Of a DNA stretch of 64,000 nt, positions 1 through 8,565 are shown piece by piece (position 1 is the first letter of the stretch; every line of letters begins with the position of its first letter). The position numbers and the translations under genes are program-made. This DNA is from Caldicellulosiruptor obsidiansis OB47 (GTDB taxonomy: Bacteria > Bacillota > Thermoanaerobacteria > Caldicellulosiruptorales > Caldicellulosiruptoraceae). The notes under the pieces are model-generated. The model was given only the letters and a program-made list of their open reading frames with translations. It did no database searches and was not told the origin of the DNA. The stretch is taken from the NCBI RefSeq assembly GCF_000145215.1, contig NC_014392.1, positions 1,062,001 to 1,126,000 of the forward strand, written 5' to 3'.

Positions 1-574
1 AAGAGTTTACAAATTTCAAATCATCTTCATCATCGAATTTGAGCGTTCTTGCCATTTTGCCACTTTCCAATGTAGAATAAATCTTTTCCATGATTTCAAC
101 TTCATGTGCTGCTTCTTTGTTGTTTTTTGCAAGTTTTCTTGTCTTGTCAAGCCTTCTTTCCAGCATTTCCATATCGGCAAATATTAACTCTAAATTGATT
201 GTTTCAATATCTCTTCTTGGGTTCACGCTTCCTTCCACGTGGACTATATCAGTATCATCAAAACAGCGAACAACATGAACAATTGCGTCAACCTCTCTTA
301 TATGAGACAAAAACTTATTGCCAAGGCCTTCACCTTTACTTGCACCTTTTACAAGTCCTGCAATGTCAACAAATTCAATAAAAGCAGGTGTAACCTTTTC
401 AGGATTATATATTCTGGCAAGTATATCTAATCTTTCATCAGGTACTGCAACGACACCAACGTTGGGTTCAATTGTACAAAACGGATAATTTGCAGCTTCT
501 GCACCTGCTTTTGTTATTGCATTGAACAGAGTGCTTTTGCCTACATTAGGAAGTCCAACAATACCAAGTCGCAT
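1..574 (-). CDS. ychF: Ribosome-binding ATPase YchF, 5' part only
   Basis: This is the N-terminal 191 residues of the Obg-related P-loop ATPase YchF, which binds ribosomes and prefers ATP to GTP. The gene runs off the left edge. The protein opens [20 protein letters not shown], with the G1 loop at residues 7-15. It continues with the family's [12 protein letters not shown] switch I region and a [20 protein letters not shown] switch II region; both are diagnostic. The ATG at 572-574 follows an AGGGGGC-type ribosome-binding site. The nucleotide-specificity motif (NMxE in this family) lies outside the window. A usual YchF has about 365 residues, so roughly half is visible. Confidence 0.95.
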   Translation of the reverse strand, partial: MRLGIVGLPNVGKSTLFNAITKAGAEAANYPFCTIEPNVGVVAVPDERLDILARIYNPEKVTPAFIEFVDIAGLVKGASKGEGLGNKFLSHIREVDAIVHVVRCFDDTDIVHVEGSVNPRRDIETINLELIFADMEMLERRLDKTRKLAKNNKEAAHEVEIMEKIYSTLESGKMARTLKFDDEDDLKFVNS

Positions 575-673
575 TTTTCTTTTTTGCCCCCTATGAAAAT
601 CTTTTGTTTTTTACAAATAAACAGTATAGAATAATTTTTGTCAAAAATCAATTTAGATATTGTGCAAAATAAA

Positions 674-719
674 AACACCACCCTGTAAATAAACTTTAAC
701 ACTTTTTTAAGGTGGTGTT
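674..719 (-). terminator. Rho-independent terminator
   Basis: Perfect 9-bp arms (aacaccacc at 674-682, ggtggtgtt at 711-719) enclose a 28-nt loop. On the minus strand the stem is followed by a T-rich tail. It sits just after the stop of the 52-residue gene at 736-894 and separates that gene from ychF. Confidence 0.7.
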
Positions 720-735
720 CATATAGTTAAAAAAG

Positions 736-894
736 TTAATCTTTTTTAAGTTTTTTGCCGATTATCATTCCAATTATCATACCCTTGAAAAGTCCTGTAA
801 GATAAGAGCCGAGCATACACAGCATATTCTTTTTTGCCTTGAGCATGTGGAATTTAGCCCTTTGAGGATTATATAGCTTTCTTTTTCTGACCAT
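736..894 (-). CDS. Small hydrophobic hypothetical protein (52 aa)
   Basis: I do not recognise this protein. The start chosen is the ATG at 892-894, eight bases after a strong GGGGGAG ribosome-binding site; a longer reading would run into the transglycosylase gene upstream. The N-terminus is very basic (MVRKRK...). Residues about 24-46 form a hydrophobic stretch (LCMLGSYLTGLFKGMIIGMIIG) that could be one membrane segment, followed by a basic tail (KKLKKD). It lies 50 bases downstream of the lytic transglycosylase and ends at a terminator, so the two are probably co-transcribed. A small membrane peptide is the most that can be said. Confidence 0.6.
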   Translation of the reverse strand: MVRKRKLYNPQRAKFHMLKAKKNMLCMLGSYLTGLFKGMIIGMIIGKKLKKD

Positions 895-943
895 TTTTAA
901 TCTCCCCCTCATTACTATTAATTTGTACAAATCAAGAGGGGGA

Positions 944-1600
944 TTATACATTATCATATTCTCTATATTTTTGCAAATTCATTAGCACTTTTTGCACATA
1001 GTTTACAGTTTCATCAAAAGGTGGAATTCCACCAAACTTTAAAACATTTGCTGGACCTGCATTGTAAGCTGCCAGAGCAAGTTCAATGTTACCATCGAAT
1101 TGTTCAATCTTTTCCTTCAAATATCTTATACCACCATCTAAGTTTTCAATAGGGTCATATGGATTTACACCAAGAGATTTTGCGGTTTGAGGCATAAGCT
1201 GCATAAGACCAATTGCGCCAGCCTTAGAGACTGCATCTTGGCGAAAACCTGATTCTGCTTCGATAACACTTAAAACCAGGCTTGGCAAAACTCCATATTG
1301 TTTTGCCTTTTGTGTTGCAATAAGTATTATATCATCTTTGCTCAAATTATTAATTGAATTTCTAAAAGAATAACTTGAACTTTTCAGATTATAACTGTTC
1401 TGGATTCTAATATTTGAAACTTGCAAAGAAGCTCCAGAAATAGGTATATTACTTTCTACATTAGTTGTTTGAATAGCATTTTCAAAACTTTGGGCAAAAA
1501 TTTCCTTGAAATTCTGAGGGAGGTTAGTTTTGTTTGACATTCGTTGTGCTATTTGTGAAAATTTCTGTGCAATTAAATCCTGAACGTTATAAATTGTCAT
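944..1600 (-). CDS. Lytic transglycosylase, SLT domain
   Basis: A peptidoglycan-cleaving lytic transglycosylase of the Slt70/family 1 type (218 aa). These enzymes cut MurNAc-GlcNAc bonds to give 1,6-anhydro-MurNAc ends. The SLT domain occupies about residues 92-215. The catalytic glutamate is E116 in the motif EAESGF, followed by GLMQLMP (131-137) and the late AYNAG motif. The first 90 residues are Gln/Asn/Ser-rich and look disordered. No signal peptide is visible, as in several Firmicute homologues encoded near flagellar or envelope genes, so the export route is unclear. The ATG follows a GAGGGGAT-type ribosome-binding site. Confidence 0.85.
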   Translation of the reverse strand: MTIYNVQDLIAQKFSQIAQRMSNKTNLPQNFKEIFAQSFENAIQTTNVESNIPISGASLQVSNIRIQNSYNLKSSSYSFRNSINNLSKDDIILIATQKAKQYGVLPSLVLSVIEAESGFRQDAVSKAGAIGLMQLMPQTAKSLGVNPYDPIENLDGGIRYLKEKIEQFDGNIELALAAYNAGPANVLKFGGIPPFDETVNYVQKVLMNLQKYREYDNV

Positions 1601-1637
1601 AACAAAATCCCCTCATGTAATTTTATTTTTAAAAACT

Positions 1638-1892
1638 TTAGCATTCAAGATTCATATATTGAAGTTTCACATGATCAAGCTGTTTTACATCATTTTCAAA
1701 TGCCTTTATCTCATCCTCTGTTGCCTGCATGTGCAAGATGATAAGTCCCTGGTTTGAACAGCTCTCACCTGCTTCATGAATTCCAAGTCTTGTTTTGATA
1801 ATACATCCATGTTTTGTTAAAATCTCCTGAAGTTTTGGAGCATCATGAAGTCTGTTATCAACTAAAATTGCAGCAATAAAAGTTTTACACAT
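1638..1892 (-). CDS. ACT-like small protein, TM1266-type
   Basis: An 84-residue protein that resembles the ferredoxin-fold 'iron-only hydrogenase system regulator' family typified by TM1266 (NikR C-terminal/ACT-like). The visible pattern is an opening beta strand (FIAAILVDNR), a helix (APKLQEILTKHG), then the IIKTRLGIHE strand and a second strand-helix unit (GLIILHMQATEDEIKAFENDVKQL). The start is the ATG at 1890-1892 behind a GGGAGG site; upstream in-frame codons overlap the chemoreceptor gene. It lies just downstream of the H-NOX receptor and may be co-transcribed. No hydrogenase gene is nearby, so the family name is a guide only. It contains four cysteines (residues 2, 30, 46 and 84). Confidence 0.5.
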   Translation of the reverse strand: MCKTFIAAILVDNRLHDAPKLQEILTKHGCIIKTRLGIHEAGESCSNQGLIILHMQATEDEIKAFENDVKQLDHVKLQYMNLEC

Positions 1893-1914
1893 TTTAAAAA
1901 ACCTCCCTTTATTT

Positions 1915-3732
1915 TTATAATCGATATTTTGAAAGCTCTTCTTTAAACACGTTTGAAAGATTTTCAAGGTCAGCAACCTTGTTCAAGAGTTCTTTTATAC
2001 TCTCTGCATACATAGAGATTGAAGCTGCCATCTCCTGGGCAGATGCAGAGTTCTCTTGAGATATTGCTGAAAGTGATGTAATTGATTCAAATACGTTTGA
2101 AATTCTTTCTGCTTCCTGAGACAATGACTCAATTTGCAAAATTAAAGTTTCCACTACATTTGATATTCTTTCAATGTTTTGGCTGTTTTTATTCACAACA
2201 TCATTTAAAGTAGATTCACTCTTTGTAAGCTTTTCAAACTGCTGAGTTAAAGTGCTTGAAAGAGTTTCAATCTCTTCAACAAAAGTTTTAAGATTTTTAT
2301 TGATTGTCTTTGCGAATGACATTGTGCTATCTGCAAGCTTTCTTATCTCATCTGCAACAACGGCAAATCCTACACCAACATTTCCAGCCCTTGCAGCTTC
2401 AATTGATGCATTGAGTGCAAGCATGTTAATCTGGTTTGAGATCTCTGCAACTGTTGATGTTATCTTCATAACCTCATTTGCCTCTTCAGAAAGTTTGCTG
2501 CCTTTTTGAACAATCTCAGAGAACTCTGTGCTAATTATGTTTATATCTTTTGCAGCCTCACTAATATCCTTTCCAGAATTATTTAGTGTTTGATTGACAT
2601 CCGTCAAAATATCTTTTGTCTGAGTTTGCTGGGATACAATTTGTTTTAAATTTTCAATGTTTTCATTTAAAGTTGTTACAGCTTTTTCAATCTCTTCTGC
2701 CTGATGGACAGCACCTTGTGCAACATCATTTACGATACCAGAGACTGAATCTGAAAGACTTTTCATCTTGTCAGCAATCTCTTTTATATTTTTGGAGAAG
2801 TTAAATATCTCATCACTACCGCCTTTTAATAATAACAAATCTTTTTTAACAGAAGATTTTGTAGTTGCTAACATTTTTGCAAAGTTTTCTAATTTGTCAT
2901 TTGTCTTTATAATCAGTGAACCGCTGAAGTCCAAGTTCTTGAGAGCGTTTAACTCATCATAAATAGGTTTTAGAGGTCTTAGTATAAAAAATGCAGCAAC
3001 AAATGTTGTTACAAATGTGAGACCTGCCGTAAGAAGATGATTAGCATATTCAGATTTATTCGAATCAAGTATAAAGCTCAGAACAATTACAGCAATACTT
3101 GAGAATATAGAAATTTTAAACTCTAAGGATCTTATAAACCCTAAGCCTGCTATTATGTTAAAATAAGCTTTTTTGATCTTTCGATTTGTTTTTTCAAATC
3201 TAATCCTGATTTTTAAGTGATAAAATCCCTCTTCATCTTTGTACCTTTCAAACTCTCCAAAATCCAGTTTTTCATTGAAAAATTCAGCACTTCCTTCAAG
3301 AAGACCAAGAAAATAATCATAAAATCCTCTTTTGGATATATATGTTATGTAGGCTTCATTTGGCGATATCTCTTCAAAAATTATTCTGGGTGGTTTTGCA
3401 CCTTTTATCATTCTGGTAAGCTGGCTGTGGACATCATCCATGTATTCTAAAAAGCCTTTTAATGAGAGCCTTTGAAAATATGAAGGGAACCATTTACTAA
3501 AAGTTCTTATATTATTTTTACCAATCTCTCTCCACATCTGCGAAGGGGTGATGTTTGCCTTTTCGCACGCCTTTTCAATCATCTTGTGAACAAGCTCATC
3601 ATCGATATCATCTGTGGGTGAAATTATCGCTGATTCGTCAAGTCCCATACCCTGCCTTGCATACTTTTTGATATCCTCTCCCCATATATTTCCAATTGTT
3701 TCAAGCCAGGTTAAAACAACAGTTCCTTTCAA
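1915..3732 (-). CDS. H-NOX-linked methyl-accepting chemotaxis protein
   Basis: A 605-residue chemoreceptor with an N-terminal heme-nitric oxide/oxygen (H-NOX) domain (about 1-185), two membrane segments (about 207-223 and 233-251), a short linker, and an MCP signalling domain with the hairpin tip [18 protein letters not shown]. The start is the TTG at 3730-3732 behind AAAGGGGAAA; it gives MKGTVV, the canonical H-NOX opening. With that start the proximal heme ligand is H102, the propionate-binding Y-x-S-x-R motif is Y131/S133/R135, and the distal residues W9, N74 and Y140 are all present, as in the O2-binding Thermoanaerobacter H-NOX. It would sense O2 or NO in the cytoplasm and signal to CheA/CheW. 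No che genes are in the window. Confidence 0.93.
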   Translation of the reverse strand: MKGTVVLTWLETIGNIWGEDIKKYARQGMGLDESAIISPTDDIDDELVHKMIEKACEKANITPSQMWREIGKNNIRTFSKWFPSYFQRLSLKGFLEYMDDVHSQLTRMIKGAKPPRIIFEEISPNEAYITYISKRGFYDYFLGLLEGSAEFFNEKLDFGEFERYKDEEGFYHLKIRIRFEKTNRKIKKAYFNIIAGLGFIRSLEFKISIFSSIAVIVLSFILDSNKSEYANHLLTAGLTFVTTFVAAFFILRPLKPIYDELNALKNLDFSGSLIIKTNDKLENFAKMLATTKSSVKKDLLLLKGGSDEIFNFSKNIKEIADKMKSLSDSVSGIVNDVAQGAVHQAEEIEKAVTTLNENIENLKQIVSQQTQTKDILTDVNQTLNNSGKDISEAAKDINIISTEFSEIVQKGSKLSEEANEVMKITSTVAEISNQINMLALNASIEAARAGNVGVGFAVVADEIRKLADSTMSFAKTINKNLKTFVEEIETLSSTLTQQFEKLTKSESTLNDVVNKNSQNIERISNVVETLILQIESLSQEAERISNVFESITSLSAISQENSASAQEMAASISMYAESIKELLNKVADLENLSNVFKEELSKYRL

Positions 3733-3790
3733 GCTTTCATTTCCCCTTTCTAAAAAGTGCGATATATTAAAATAATACCACAAAAAATGA

Positions 3791-3819
3791 AAAAGAGCAC
3801 AACTTTTATGTGCTCTTTT
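3791..3819 (-). terminator. Rho-independent terminator
   Basis: Perfect 11-bp arms (aaaagagcaca, tgtgctctttt) enclose a 7-nt loop, with a T-rich tail on the minus strand. The stem overlaps the last codons of the 66-residue gene at 3806-4006, so it ends that transcript before the H-NOX receptor gene. Confidence 0.8.
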
Positions 3820-4006
3820 CAATTCTTCTCTTTGCTTCGCTTTCAATTAGCCTATCTAAGAATATAGATTTTTCAAACACTTCTTTTCGTGCGATGATGC
3901 CTTTGTCAACCAAAACTTCAATCAGCGAGGTTATCATCAAAGTAGTCTTATAGTCAACCTCTTTGAGTTGTGAAATTTGAGATAAAATATCAATTGACCC
4001 TTTCAT
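3806..4006 (-). CDS. Hypothetical protein (66 aa)
   Basis: An unrecognised small, soluble, helix-rich protein. The ATG at 4004-4006 follows a GAGGT-like site about 8 bases upstream. The sequence has a heptad-like central part ([43 protein letters not shown] when read in pieces) and no cysteine. A strong terminator overlaps its end, which argues for a real transcript. It is divergent from the EamA transporter gene and precedes the H-NOX receptor, but nothing in its sequence ties it to chemotaxis. Confidence 0.6.
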   Translation of the reverse strand: MKGSIDILSQISQLKEVDYKTTLMITSLIEVLVDKGIIARKEVFEKSIFLDRLIESEAKRRIEKST

Positions 4007-4114
4007 TTAACCTCAATACCTCTCCCTCTATATAAAAATTTTAATTGCTATCATTTTGATTATTGGCTAAAATGTAATTAGCTATACATTTGGTTGATTT
4101 GGGGGTATGTTGAA

Positions 4115-4546
4115 ATGAACTATTTATGGCTAATATTCGGACTTTTATCAGCTCTGTTTGCTTCTCTTGTTGCAATATTTGGAAAGATTGGTCTAAAAGG
4201 CATTGATACGAACGTTGCAACAGCTATAAGAGCTGTGATTATGGCACTTTTTTTAATCGTTGTAGTTGCGTTCCAGGGGAGACTAAACAAGGTTGGGGAG
4301 ATCTTAGGTGATAAAAAGGCTATTTTGTTTATTGTGTTAAGTGGTGTTGCAGGAGCTATGTCATGGCTTTTTTATTTTCTGGCTCTTAAAAATGGAAAGG
4401 TTCAGCAGGTTGCGCCAATCGACAGGCTTTCGGTTGTGTTTGCAATTGTACTTGCTGCCATTTTTCTTGGTGAGAAGATTTCATTTTACACAGCAATTGG
4501 AGTGCTGCTAATTGCCGCAGGTTCTATATTTGTTGCGCTGGGGTAA
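4115..4546 (+). CDS. EamA/DMT-superfamily membrane transporter
   Basis: A 143-residue integral membrane protein of the drug/metabolite transporter superfamily. It corresponds to a single EamA repeat of about five membrane segments, half the length of the usual ten-segment exporters. The EamA signature appears at the end: PIDRLSVVFAIVLA, IFLGEKIS, then a final helix ending AAGSIFVALG. Single-repeat members usually work as dimers. The start is the ATG at 4115-4117, nine bases after GGGGGT. The substrate cannot be told from sequence. It stands alone between divergent and unrelated genes. Confidence 0.85.
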   Translation: MNYLWLIFGLLSALFASLVAIFGKIGLKGIDTNVATAIRAVIMALFLIVVVAFQGRLNKVGEILGDKKAILFIVLSGVAGAMSWLFYFLALKNGKVQQVAPIDRLSVVFAIVLAAIFLGEKISFYTAIGVLLIAAGSIFVALG

Positions 4547-4627
4547 AAGATTATTCAATATAATAATATCATTTTACAGATTTTAGAGAACAAGCTTTGA
4601 GACTTTTAAGAGGGGAAAGACAACATT

Positions 4628-5449
4628 ATGAAAACCTGCTTTATAGTCAACACTTCTTTGGAAAAGGGACTTCCTATTTATCTCAAAAGTGTAGGATACA
4701 ACCGGTCTCAAGAACATATTATTCGAAAGAATGGGCATCCGGATTTTCATTATCTTCACACCGCACACGGTAGTGGAGTTTTGATTGTTGATGGGAAGGA
4801 ATACATTGTTGATGAGTCTGTGGCATTTTTCTTGTGGCCAGGTGTTCCTCATGAATATTATGCTTTATCTTCCGGATGGTCAACAGTGTGGCTTACTTTT
4901 AATGGACCTGCCTCTGAGATGATATTAAAAACCATGGGAATAAAACCTTTTGAAATATTTAAACTCTCAAGCAAGCAGTATTTGGAAGGCATTTTAGAAG
5001 CTATTTCAAATAAAGCATCATTTTACAATTATATTATGTCAATTGAGTGTTCACAGCTCATTTATAGCTTCATCCTTCACATGGCATTAAATCTGCAAAA
5101 TAAAATTGAGAGAAATTTTGAGAGCAACTATTTAAAGCTACTCCCAATCTTGAAATATATTGAAGAAAATTATTCCAAGAACATCACCTTAGATGAGCTT
5201 TCAAAGCTGATTGGTCTTTCACCACAGCATCTTTGTTCAGTTTTCAAAAAGACTTTTCAAACAACCCCTTACGAGTACTTGATAAGAATTAGAATTCAGA
5301 AAGCAAAAGAACTTTTGATAAAAAACCCGATGGTTCAAATAAAAGAAGTGTGTTATGATGTTGGATTCAAAAATCCAAGTTATTTTTGCTATATGTTCAA
5401 AAAGCTGGAGGGGATAACTCCGATGCAATTCAAAAGGCTTTTTGGATAA
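4628..5449 (+). CDS. AraC-family transcriptional regulator
   Basis: A 273-residue AraC/XylS regulator. The N-terminal part (about 20-110) is a cupin-like sugar-sensing domain (GHPDFHYLHTAHGSGVLIVD, then the WPGVPHEY turn). The C-terminal 100 residues hold the two helix-turn-helix units, including LDELSKLIGLSPQHLCSVFK and EVCYDVGFKNPSYFCYMFKK followed by GITPMQFKR. The ATG follows AGAGGGGAAAG. Such proteins usually control neighbouring sugar-uptake or glycosidase genes, but neither flanking gene is carbohydrate-related here, so its regulon is probably elsewhere. Confidence 0.9.
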   Translation: MKTCFIVNTSLEKGLPIYLKSVGYNRSQEHIIRKNGHPDFHYLHTAHGSGVLIVDGKEYIVDESVAFFLWPGVPHEYYALSSGWSTVWLTFNGPASEMILKTMGIKPFEIFKLSSKQYLEGILEAISNKASFYNYIMSIECSQLIYSFILHMALNLQNKIERNFESNYLKLLPILKYIEENYSKNITLDELSKLIGLSPQHLCSVFKKTFQTTPYEYLIRIRIQKAKELLIKNPMVQIKEVCYDVGFKNPSYFCYMFKKLEGITPMQFKRLFG

Positions 5450-5548
5450 AAATTTTTTTAAAGGCAACATAACATTTGTAAAAGTGAAGCGTTATATAAA
5501 ATAGAGCTTAAAAACAATAAAAAAGATGCTATGTAGGAGGGGATATAA

Positions 5549-6280
5549 TTGAAAATAAAAAACAAAAAGATTATGGCTGGGGGTTTGGCAAGTTTACTAT
5601 TACTATCAACTTTTTTGGTATTTTTCACATTTAAAGTTGATGCATCATCAGCATCTTCTCAACCAAAAACAGAGATTACTGTAAAAGGACAGGCATCGGT
5701 GTATGTAGAACCTGACATAGCCATTTTGACATTTGGAGTTTTGAGTGAAGATGTCAGTGCAGATGTTGCATATTCTCAGACCTCAGCAAAGATTAACAAA
5801 ACTATTGAAGCAGTAAAAAGACTTGGAATTGACTCAAAGGATATAAAGACGCTAAGGATAAATGTTTATCCAAAATATTCTTACAACAAAGATAACGGTA
5901 CCTCAAAGATAGTTGGATTTTATGCCTCAACTGATTTAACAATAACTGTAAGAAATCTTTTTATTGTTGGCAAAGTAATTGATATTGCATTTAAAAACGG
6001 TGTAAATACATTCAGCAATTTAACATTTGATATATCAAACTCATCACCTTATTACAATCAAGCATTATCAAAAGCACTCGAAAATGCAAAACAAAAGGCA
6101 GCAACAATTGCAAAAGGGCTTGGCATAAGCCTTGGCAAGCCAAAATCTGTTACTGAGAATAGCTATGTGAACACTCCTCCTATTGTCTACTACAAGGCAG
6201 AAGCTATGACTTCTTCAACATCAACCCAAATTCAGCCTGGAACAATTGAGATAAAGGCAGAGGTAACATTGGTATATTAA
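5549..6280 (+). CDS. SIMPL domain (DUF541) protein, exported
   Basis: A 243-residue SIMPL/DUF541 protein. The start is a TTG nine bases after TAGGAGGGG. Residues 1-33 form a signal peptide: a basic start (MKIKNKK), a hydrophobic core, then VDASSA. The mature domain shows typical SIMPL strands: ITVKGQASVYVEPDIAILTFGV, helices with NKTIEAVKRLGIDSKDIKTL, then YPKYSY, GFYASTDLTITVRN and the closing AEVTLVY. The family is periplasmic or surface-located and linked to oxidative or envelope stress, but its biochemical role is undefined. It is monocistronic and ends at a strong bidirectional terminator. Confidence 0.85.
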   Translation: MKIKNKKIMAGGLASLLLLSTFLVFFTFKVDASSASSQPKTEITVKGQASVYVEPDIAILTFGVLSEDVSADVAYSQTSAKINKTIEAVKRLGIDSKDIKTLRINVYPKYSYNKDNGTSKIVGFYASTDLTITVRNLFIVGKVIDIAFKNGVNTFSNLTFDISNSSPYYNQALSKALENAKQKAATIAKGLGISLGKPKSVTENSYVNTPPIVYYKAEAMTSSTSTQIQPGTIEIKAEVTLVY

Positions 6281-6300
6281 GATTTTCTAAAATATATGTA

Positions 6301-6332
6301 AAAAGGCGGCAAGTACAAAACTGCCGCCTTTT
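6301..6332. terminator. Bidirectional terminator
   Basis: Perfect 11-bp arms (aaaaggcggca, tgccgcctttt) with a 10-nt loop. It lies between the convergent SIMPL gene and trxA, with A/T tails on both sides. Confidence 0.85.
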
Positions 6333-6350
6333 TAAGTAGTTTTAAGAGCT

Positions 6351-6677
6351 TTAGAGATTTCTGTTTATAAAGTTTACAAAGTCACTCTTAGGCCTTGCAC
6401 CAATAATCTTGTCAACTGCCTTGCCGTTTTTGAACAGCATTATTGTCGGAATGCTCATAATCCTAAAAGCATATGCTATGTCACCATAATCGTCAACATT
6501 GAGCTTTGCGAATTTTACTTTTCCTGCATATTCCTGAGCAAGCTCTTCTATAACGGGTGCAACCATTCTACACGGGCCACACCACGCTGCCCAGAAATCA
6601 ACAACAACAGGAATATCTGATTGCAAGACCTCTCTTTCAAAGTTTTCACTTGTTAAAGTTACAATGTTATCTGCCAT
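6351..6677 (-). CDS. trxA: Thioredoxin
   Basis: A 108-residue thioredoxin, the general cytoplasmic disulfide reductant. The active site WCGPC is at residues 32-36, and the cis-proline motif SIPTIMLF and the later GAR turn are present. The second ATG is preferred because GGAGATGTGATTAAG precedes it at normal spacing; the upstream in-frame ATG would overlap the ribosome-binding site. It lies 44 bases downstream of the CsoR-family gene on the same strand, so the two are probably one transcript under that regulator. This suggests a thiol or sulfur stress role. Confidence 0.95.
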   Translation of the reverse strand: MADNIVTLTSENFEREVLQSDIPVVVDFWAAWCGPCRMVAPVIEELAQEYAGKVKFAKLNVDDYGDIAYAFRIMSIPTIMLFKNGKAVDKIIGARPKSDFVNFINRNL

Positions 6678-6721
6678 CTTAATCACATCTCCTTTCAATT
6701 TTTATATATACCCATTTTTAT

Positions 6722-6991
6722 TTATTTGATAAACCTTAATAAGGTTTCAATCAGCTCATCAATGCTTTTTTCATTTTCAGTATTTTTGTACTCAGCAATG
6801 CATGACTTTGAATACTTTTCAAGTATGATTGCTCCCACCTTGTTGAGTGCAGCTTTTACAGCTGCAATCTGTGTCAAAACATCGTTGCAAGATTTGTCAT
6901 TCTCAATCATCTTCTGGATACCCTTAATCTGTCCTTCAATCTTTCGAAGTCTCAAGAGTAGATTTTCTTTTTCCTTGCTCAGTTCATCCAC
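6722..6991 (-). CDS. CsoR/CstR-family transcriptional repressor
   Basis: An 89-residue all-helical repressor of the DUF156 (CsoR/RcnR/FrmR/CstR) family. The core reads LRLRKIEGQIKGIQKMIENDKSCNDVLTQ in overlapping pieces, then AAVKAALNKVG. In copper-sensing CsoR the ligands are Cys-His-Cys. Here they align with C35, Y60 and C64, so the histidine is missing while the two cysteines keep the spacing of the persulfide sensor CstR. The GTG at 6989-6991 has the best spacing to the AGGGAGGG site; a TTG six bases upstream is too close. It heads an operon with trxA. Confidence 0.88.
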   Translation of the reverse strand: MDELSKEKENLLLRLRKIEGQIKGIQKMIENDKSCNDVLTQIAAVKAALNKVGAIILEKYSKSCIAEYKNTENEKSIDELIETLLRFIK

Positions 6992-7002
6992 TTTCAAACC
7001 CT

Positions 7003-7023
7003 CCCTATACCATATACCCCTAT
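7003..7023 (-). promoter_or_regulatory. Candidate CsoR/CstR operator
   Basis: On the minus strand this reads ATAGGGGTATATGGTATAGG, a G-tract/TATA arrangement like the G-rich operators of CsoR-family repressors. It lies between the -10 box (7033-7038) and the start codon, over the expected transcription start, where a repressor of its own gene would bind. The assignment is inference from position and base pattern. Confidence 0.4.
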
Positions 7024-7032
7024 CACTTATTT

Positions 7033-7060
7033 ATTATACCCTCTTTTTTTATTTTGTCAA
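7033..7060 (-). promoter_or_regulatory. SigA-type promoter for the csoR-like/trxA operon
   Basis: Perfect consensus on the minus strand: TTGACA (7055-7060) and TATAAT (7033-7038) with a 16-nt spacer. Confidence 0.8.
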
Positions 7061-7211
7061 CATGATTTTAAAAGTAATTTTTGAAAAAAGATTTTTCTAA
7101 TAAACATTAGATTTTAGGAGATAATTAAAGATATAATCTATTTTGTTCAGAAAAATAGGCAATATTATTAAAATTTGAGCTAAAACTGTCGAAAATAAAC
7201 TTCATTAAAAA

Positions 7212-7239
7212 TTGACAAGTATTCACAAAATGATATAAT
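7212..7239 (+). promoter_or_regulatory. SigA-type promoter for the glycosyltransferase operon
   Basis: Perfect TTGACA (7212-7217) and TATAAT (7234-7239) with a 16-nt spacer. Transcription would start near 7246, leaving a leader of about 160 nt before the ATG at 7405. Confidence 0.8.
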
Positions 7240-7245
7240 CTAAAA

Positions 7246-7404
7246 TCAAGGAAGGTCAAAGTAAAACAAATCAGGGTATAAAGTCAAAGTCTCATGTCGT
7301 CGGTGGGTTTCCAGCGGTTTTGTGGGTAAGGTATAAGTAAAAGTGGCAGTGGGAAAAATAATTTTAGCTACAAACTAAATATTTTTTGAGAAGGAGGGAT
7401 TGAA
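7246..7404 (+). other. Long 5' leader of unknown function
   Basis: This 160-nt stretch lies between the promoter and the glycosyltransferase gene. Positions about 7290-7360 are distinctly G-rich for this genome (GTCGTCGGTGGG, CCAGCGG, GTGGGTAAGG). It could fold, but I do not recognise a riboswitch class. The rest of the gap, 7061-7211, is AT-rich and shows nothing. Confidence 0.35.
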
Positions 7405-8565
7405 ATGGCTATAAAGCCAGTGTTTGTAAGCACATATCCTCCGAGAGAATGTGGCATTGCCACTTTTACACAGGATTTGGTAAATGCAATTGAAAAATAT
7501 AATGATGTAAGACGTTGTTATATAATTGCTCTGAGCAAAGACAAGCATATTTATGACAATAGAGTGCTATATGATATTAATCAGGATAAATTTTCAAATT
7601 ATGTAAAAGCAGCTAATCTTGTTAATATGTCGGACATTGATGTTGTGGTAATTGAGCATGAATATGGGATATTTGGCGGGGAGGATGGAGATTATATAAT
7701 CCCATTTGTGAAGCTTATCAAAAAACCAATCATTACAACATTCCACACAGTTTTAAAAAACCCAACTGCAAAACAATTTGAGGTACTGAAAAAGTTGGCG
7801 GATGCAAGTTTCAAGGTCATTACAATGGCTAAAACCACCAAGGATATTCTCATGGAAGTGTATGACATAGAAGAAGAAAAGATTGAAATTGTTCACCATG
7901 GTGTACCATATATGGAACTAGAAGATAGAGAGACTTTGAAAGAAAAGTATGGATTAAAAGGTAGAAAAGTGATATCCACGTTTGGACTTATTAGCCCTGG
8001 CAAGGGTTTAGAGTATGCAATTGAAGCAATGAACAAGGTACGAAAAGAATTTCCAGAGGCTGTGTATCTGATTTTAGGTCAAACACATCCAAATATTAAA
8101 AGAATAAAAGGTGAAGAATATAGAGAAAAACTTATGAATATGGTAAAAGAATTAAAGTTAGAAAACAACGTCCAGTTTGTTGATAAATATCTAACAAAAG
8201 TAGAAATAATGGAGTATTTGCGCCTGAGCGATATTTACCTGACTCCTTACATAGGGAGGGAGCAGGCAGTATCAGGTACGCTCGCATATGCTATCGGTTC
8301 TGGCAAGGCTATAGTTTCGACACCATACACCTATGCTCAAGAGATGCTTTCAGATGGCAGAGGTGTTCTTGTAGAGTTTGAAGATGCACAGTCCATTGCA
8401 GAAGGTATTTTAATGCTTTTGAGAGATGAGAATCTCAGAAAAGAGATCGAAAGAAAAACCTTAGAGATTGGGAAAGACATGTACTGGCACAATGTTGCAA
8501 AGAGAATGATAGATATATTCTATGATGTTGTTGAAATAAACAAGAAGGTTGGGGTGATAGCATGA
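7405..8565 (+). CDS. Family 4-type glycosyltransferase
   Basis: A 386-residue GT-B glycosyltransferase of the GT4 (group 1) type that transfers sugar from a nucleotide-sugar donor. The N-terminal domain starts PVFVSTYPPRECGIATFTQD, the acceptor-side loop typical of cytoplasmic GT4 enzymes. The C-terminal donor domain has FGLISPGKGLEYAIEAM. The usual EGFG-type donor-binding segment is replaced by TPYIGREQAVSGTLAYAIGSGKAIV, a variant of the E-x7-E motif. A good AGGAGGG site precedes the ATG. It overlaps the next gene by 4 bases, so the two are translationally coupled. Similar pairs occur in oligosaccharide or mannan metabolism loci, but the product is unknown. Confidence 0.88.
   Translation: MAIKPVFVSTYPPRECGIATFTQDLVNAIEKYNDVRRCYIIALSKDKHIYDNRVLYDINQDKFSNYVKAANLVNMSDIDVVVIEHEYGIFGGEDGDYIIPFVKLIKKPIITTFHTVLKNPTAKQFEVLKKLADASFKVITMAKTTKDILMEVYDIEEEKIEIVHHGVPYMELEDRETLKEKYGLKGRKVISTFGLISPGKGLEYAIEAMNKVRKEFPEAVYLILGQTHPNIKRIKGEEYREKLMNMVKELKLENNVQFVDKYLTKVEIMEYLRLSDIYLTPYIGREQAVSGTLAYAIGSGKAIVSTPYTYAQEMLSDGRGVLVEFEDAQSIAEGILMLLRDENLRKEIERKTLEIGKDMYWHNVAKRMIDIFYDVVEINKKVGVIA

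Noticed and set aside
7246..7404. Known riboswitch in the leader
   Set aside because: I compared by eye with c-di-GMP, c-di-AMP, THF and preQ1 consensus patterns; none fits, so I report only an unexplained leader.
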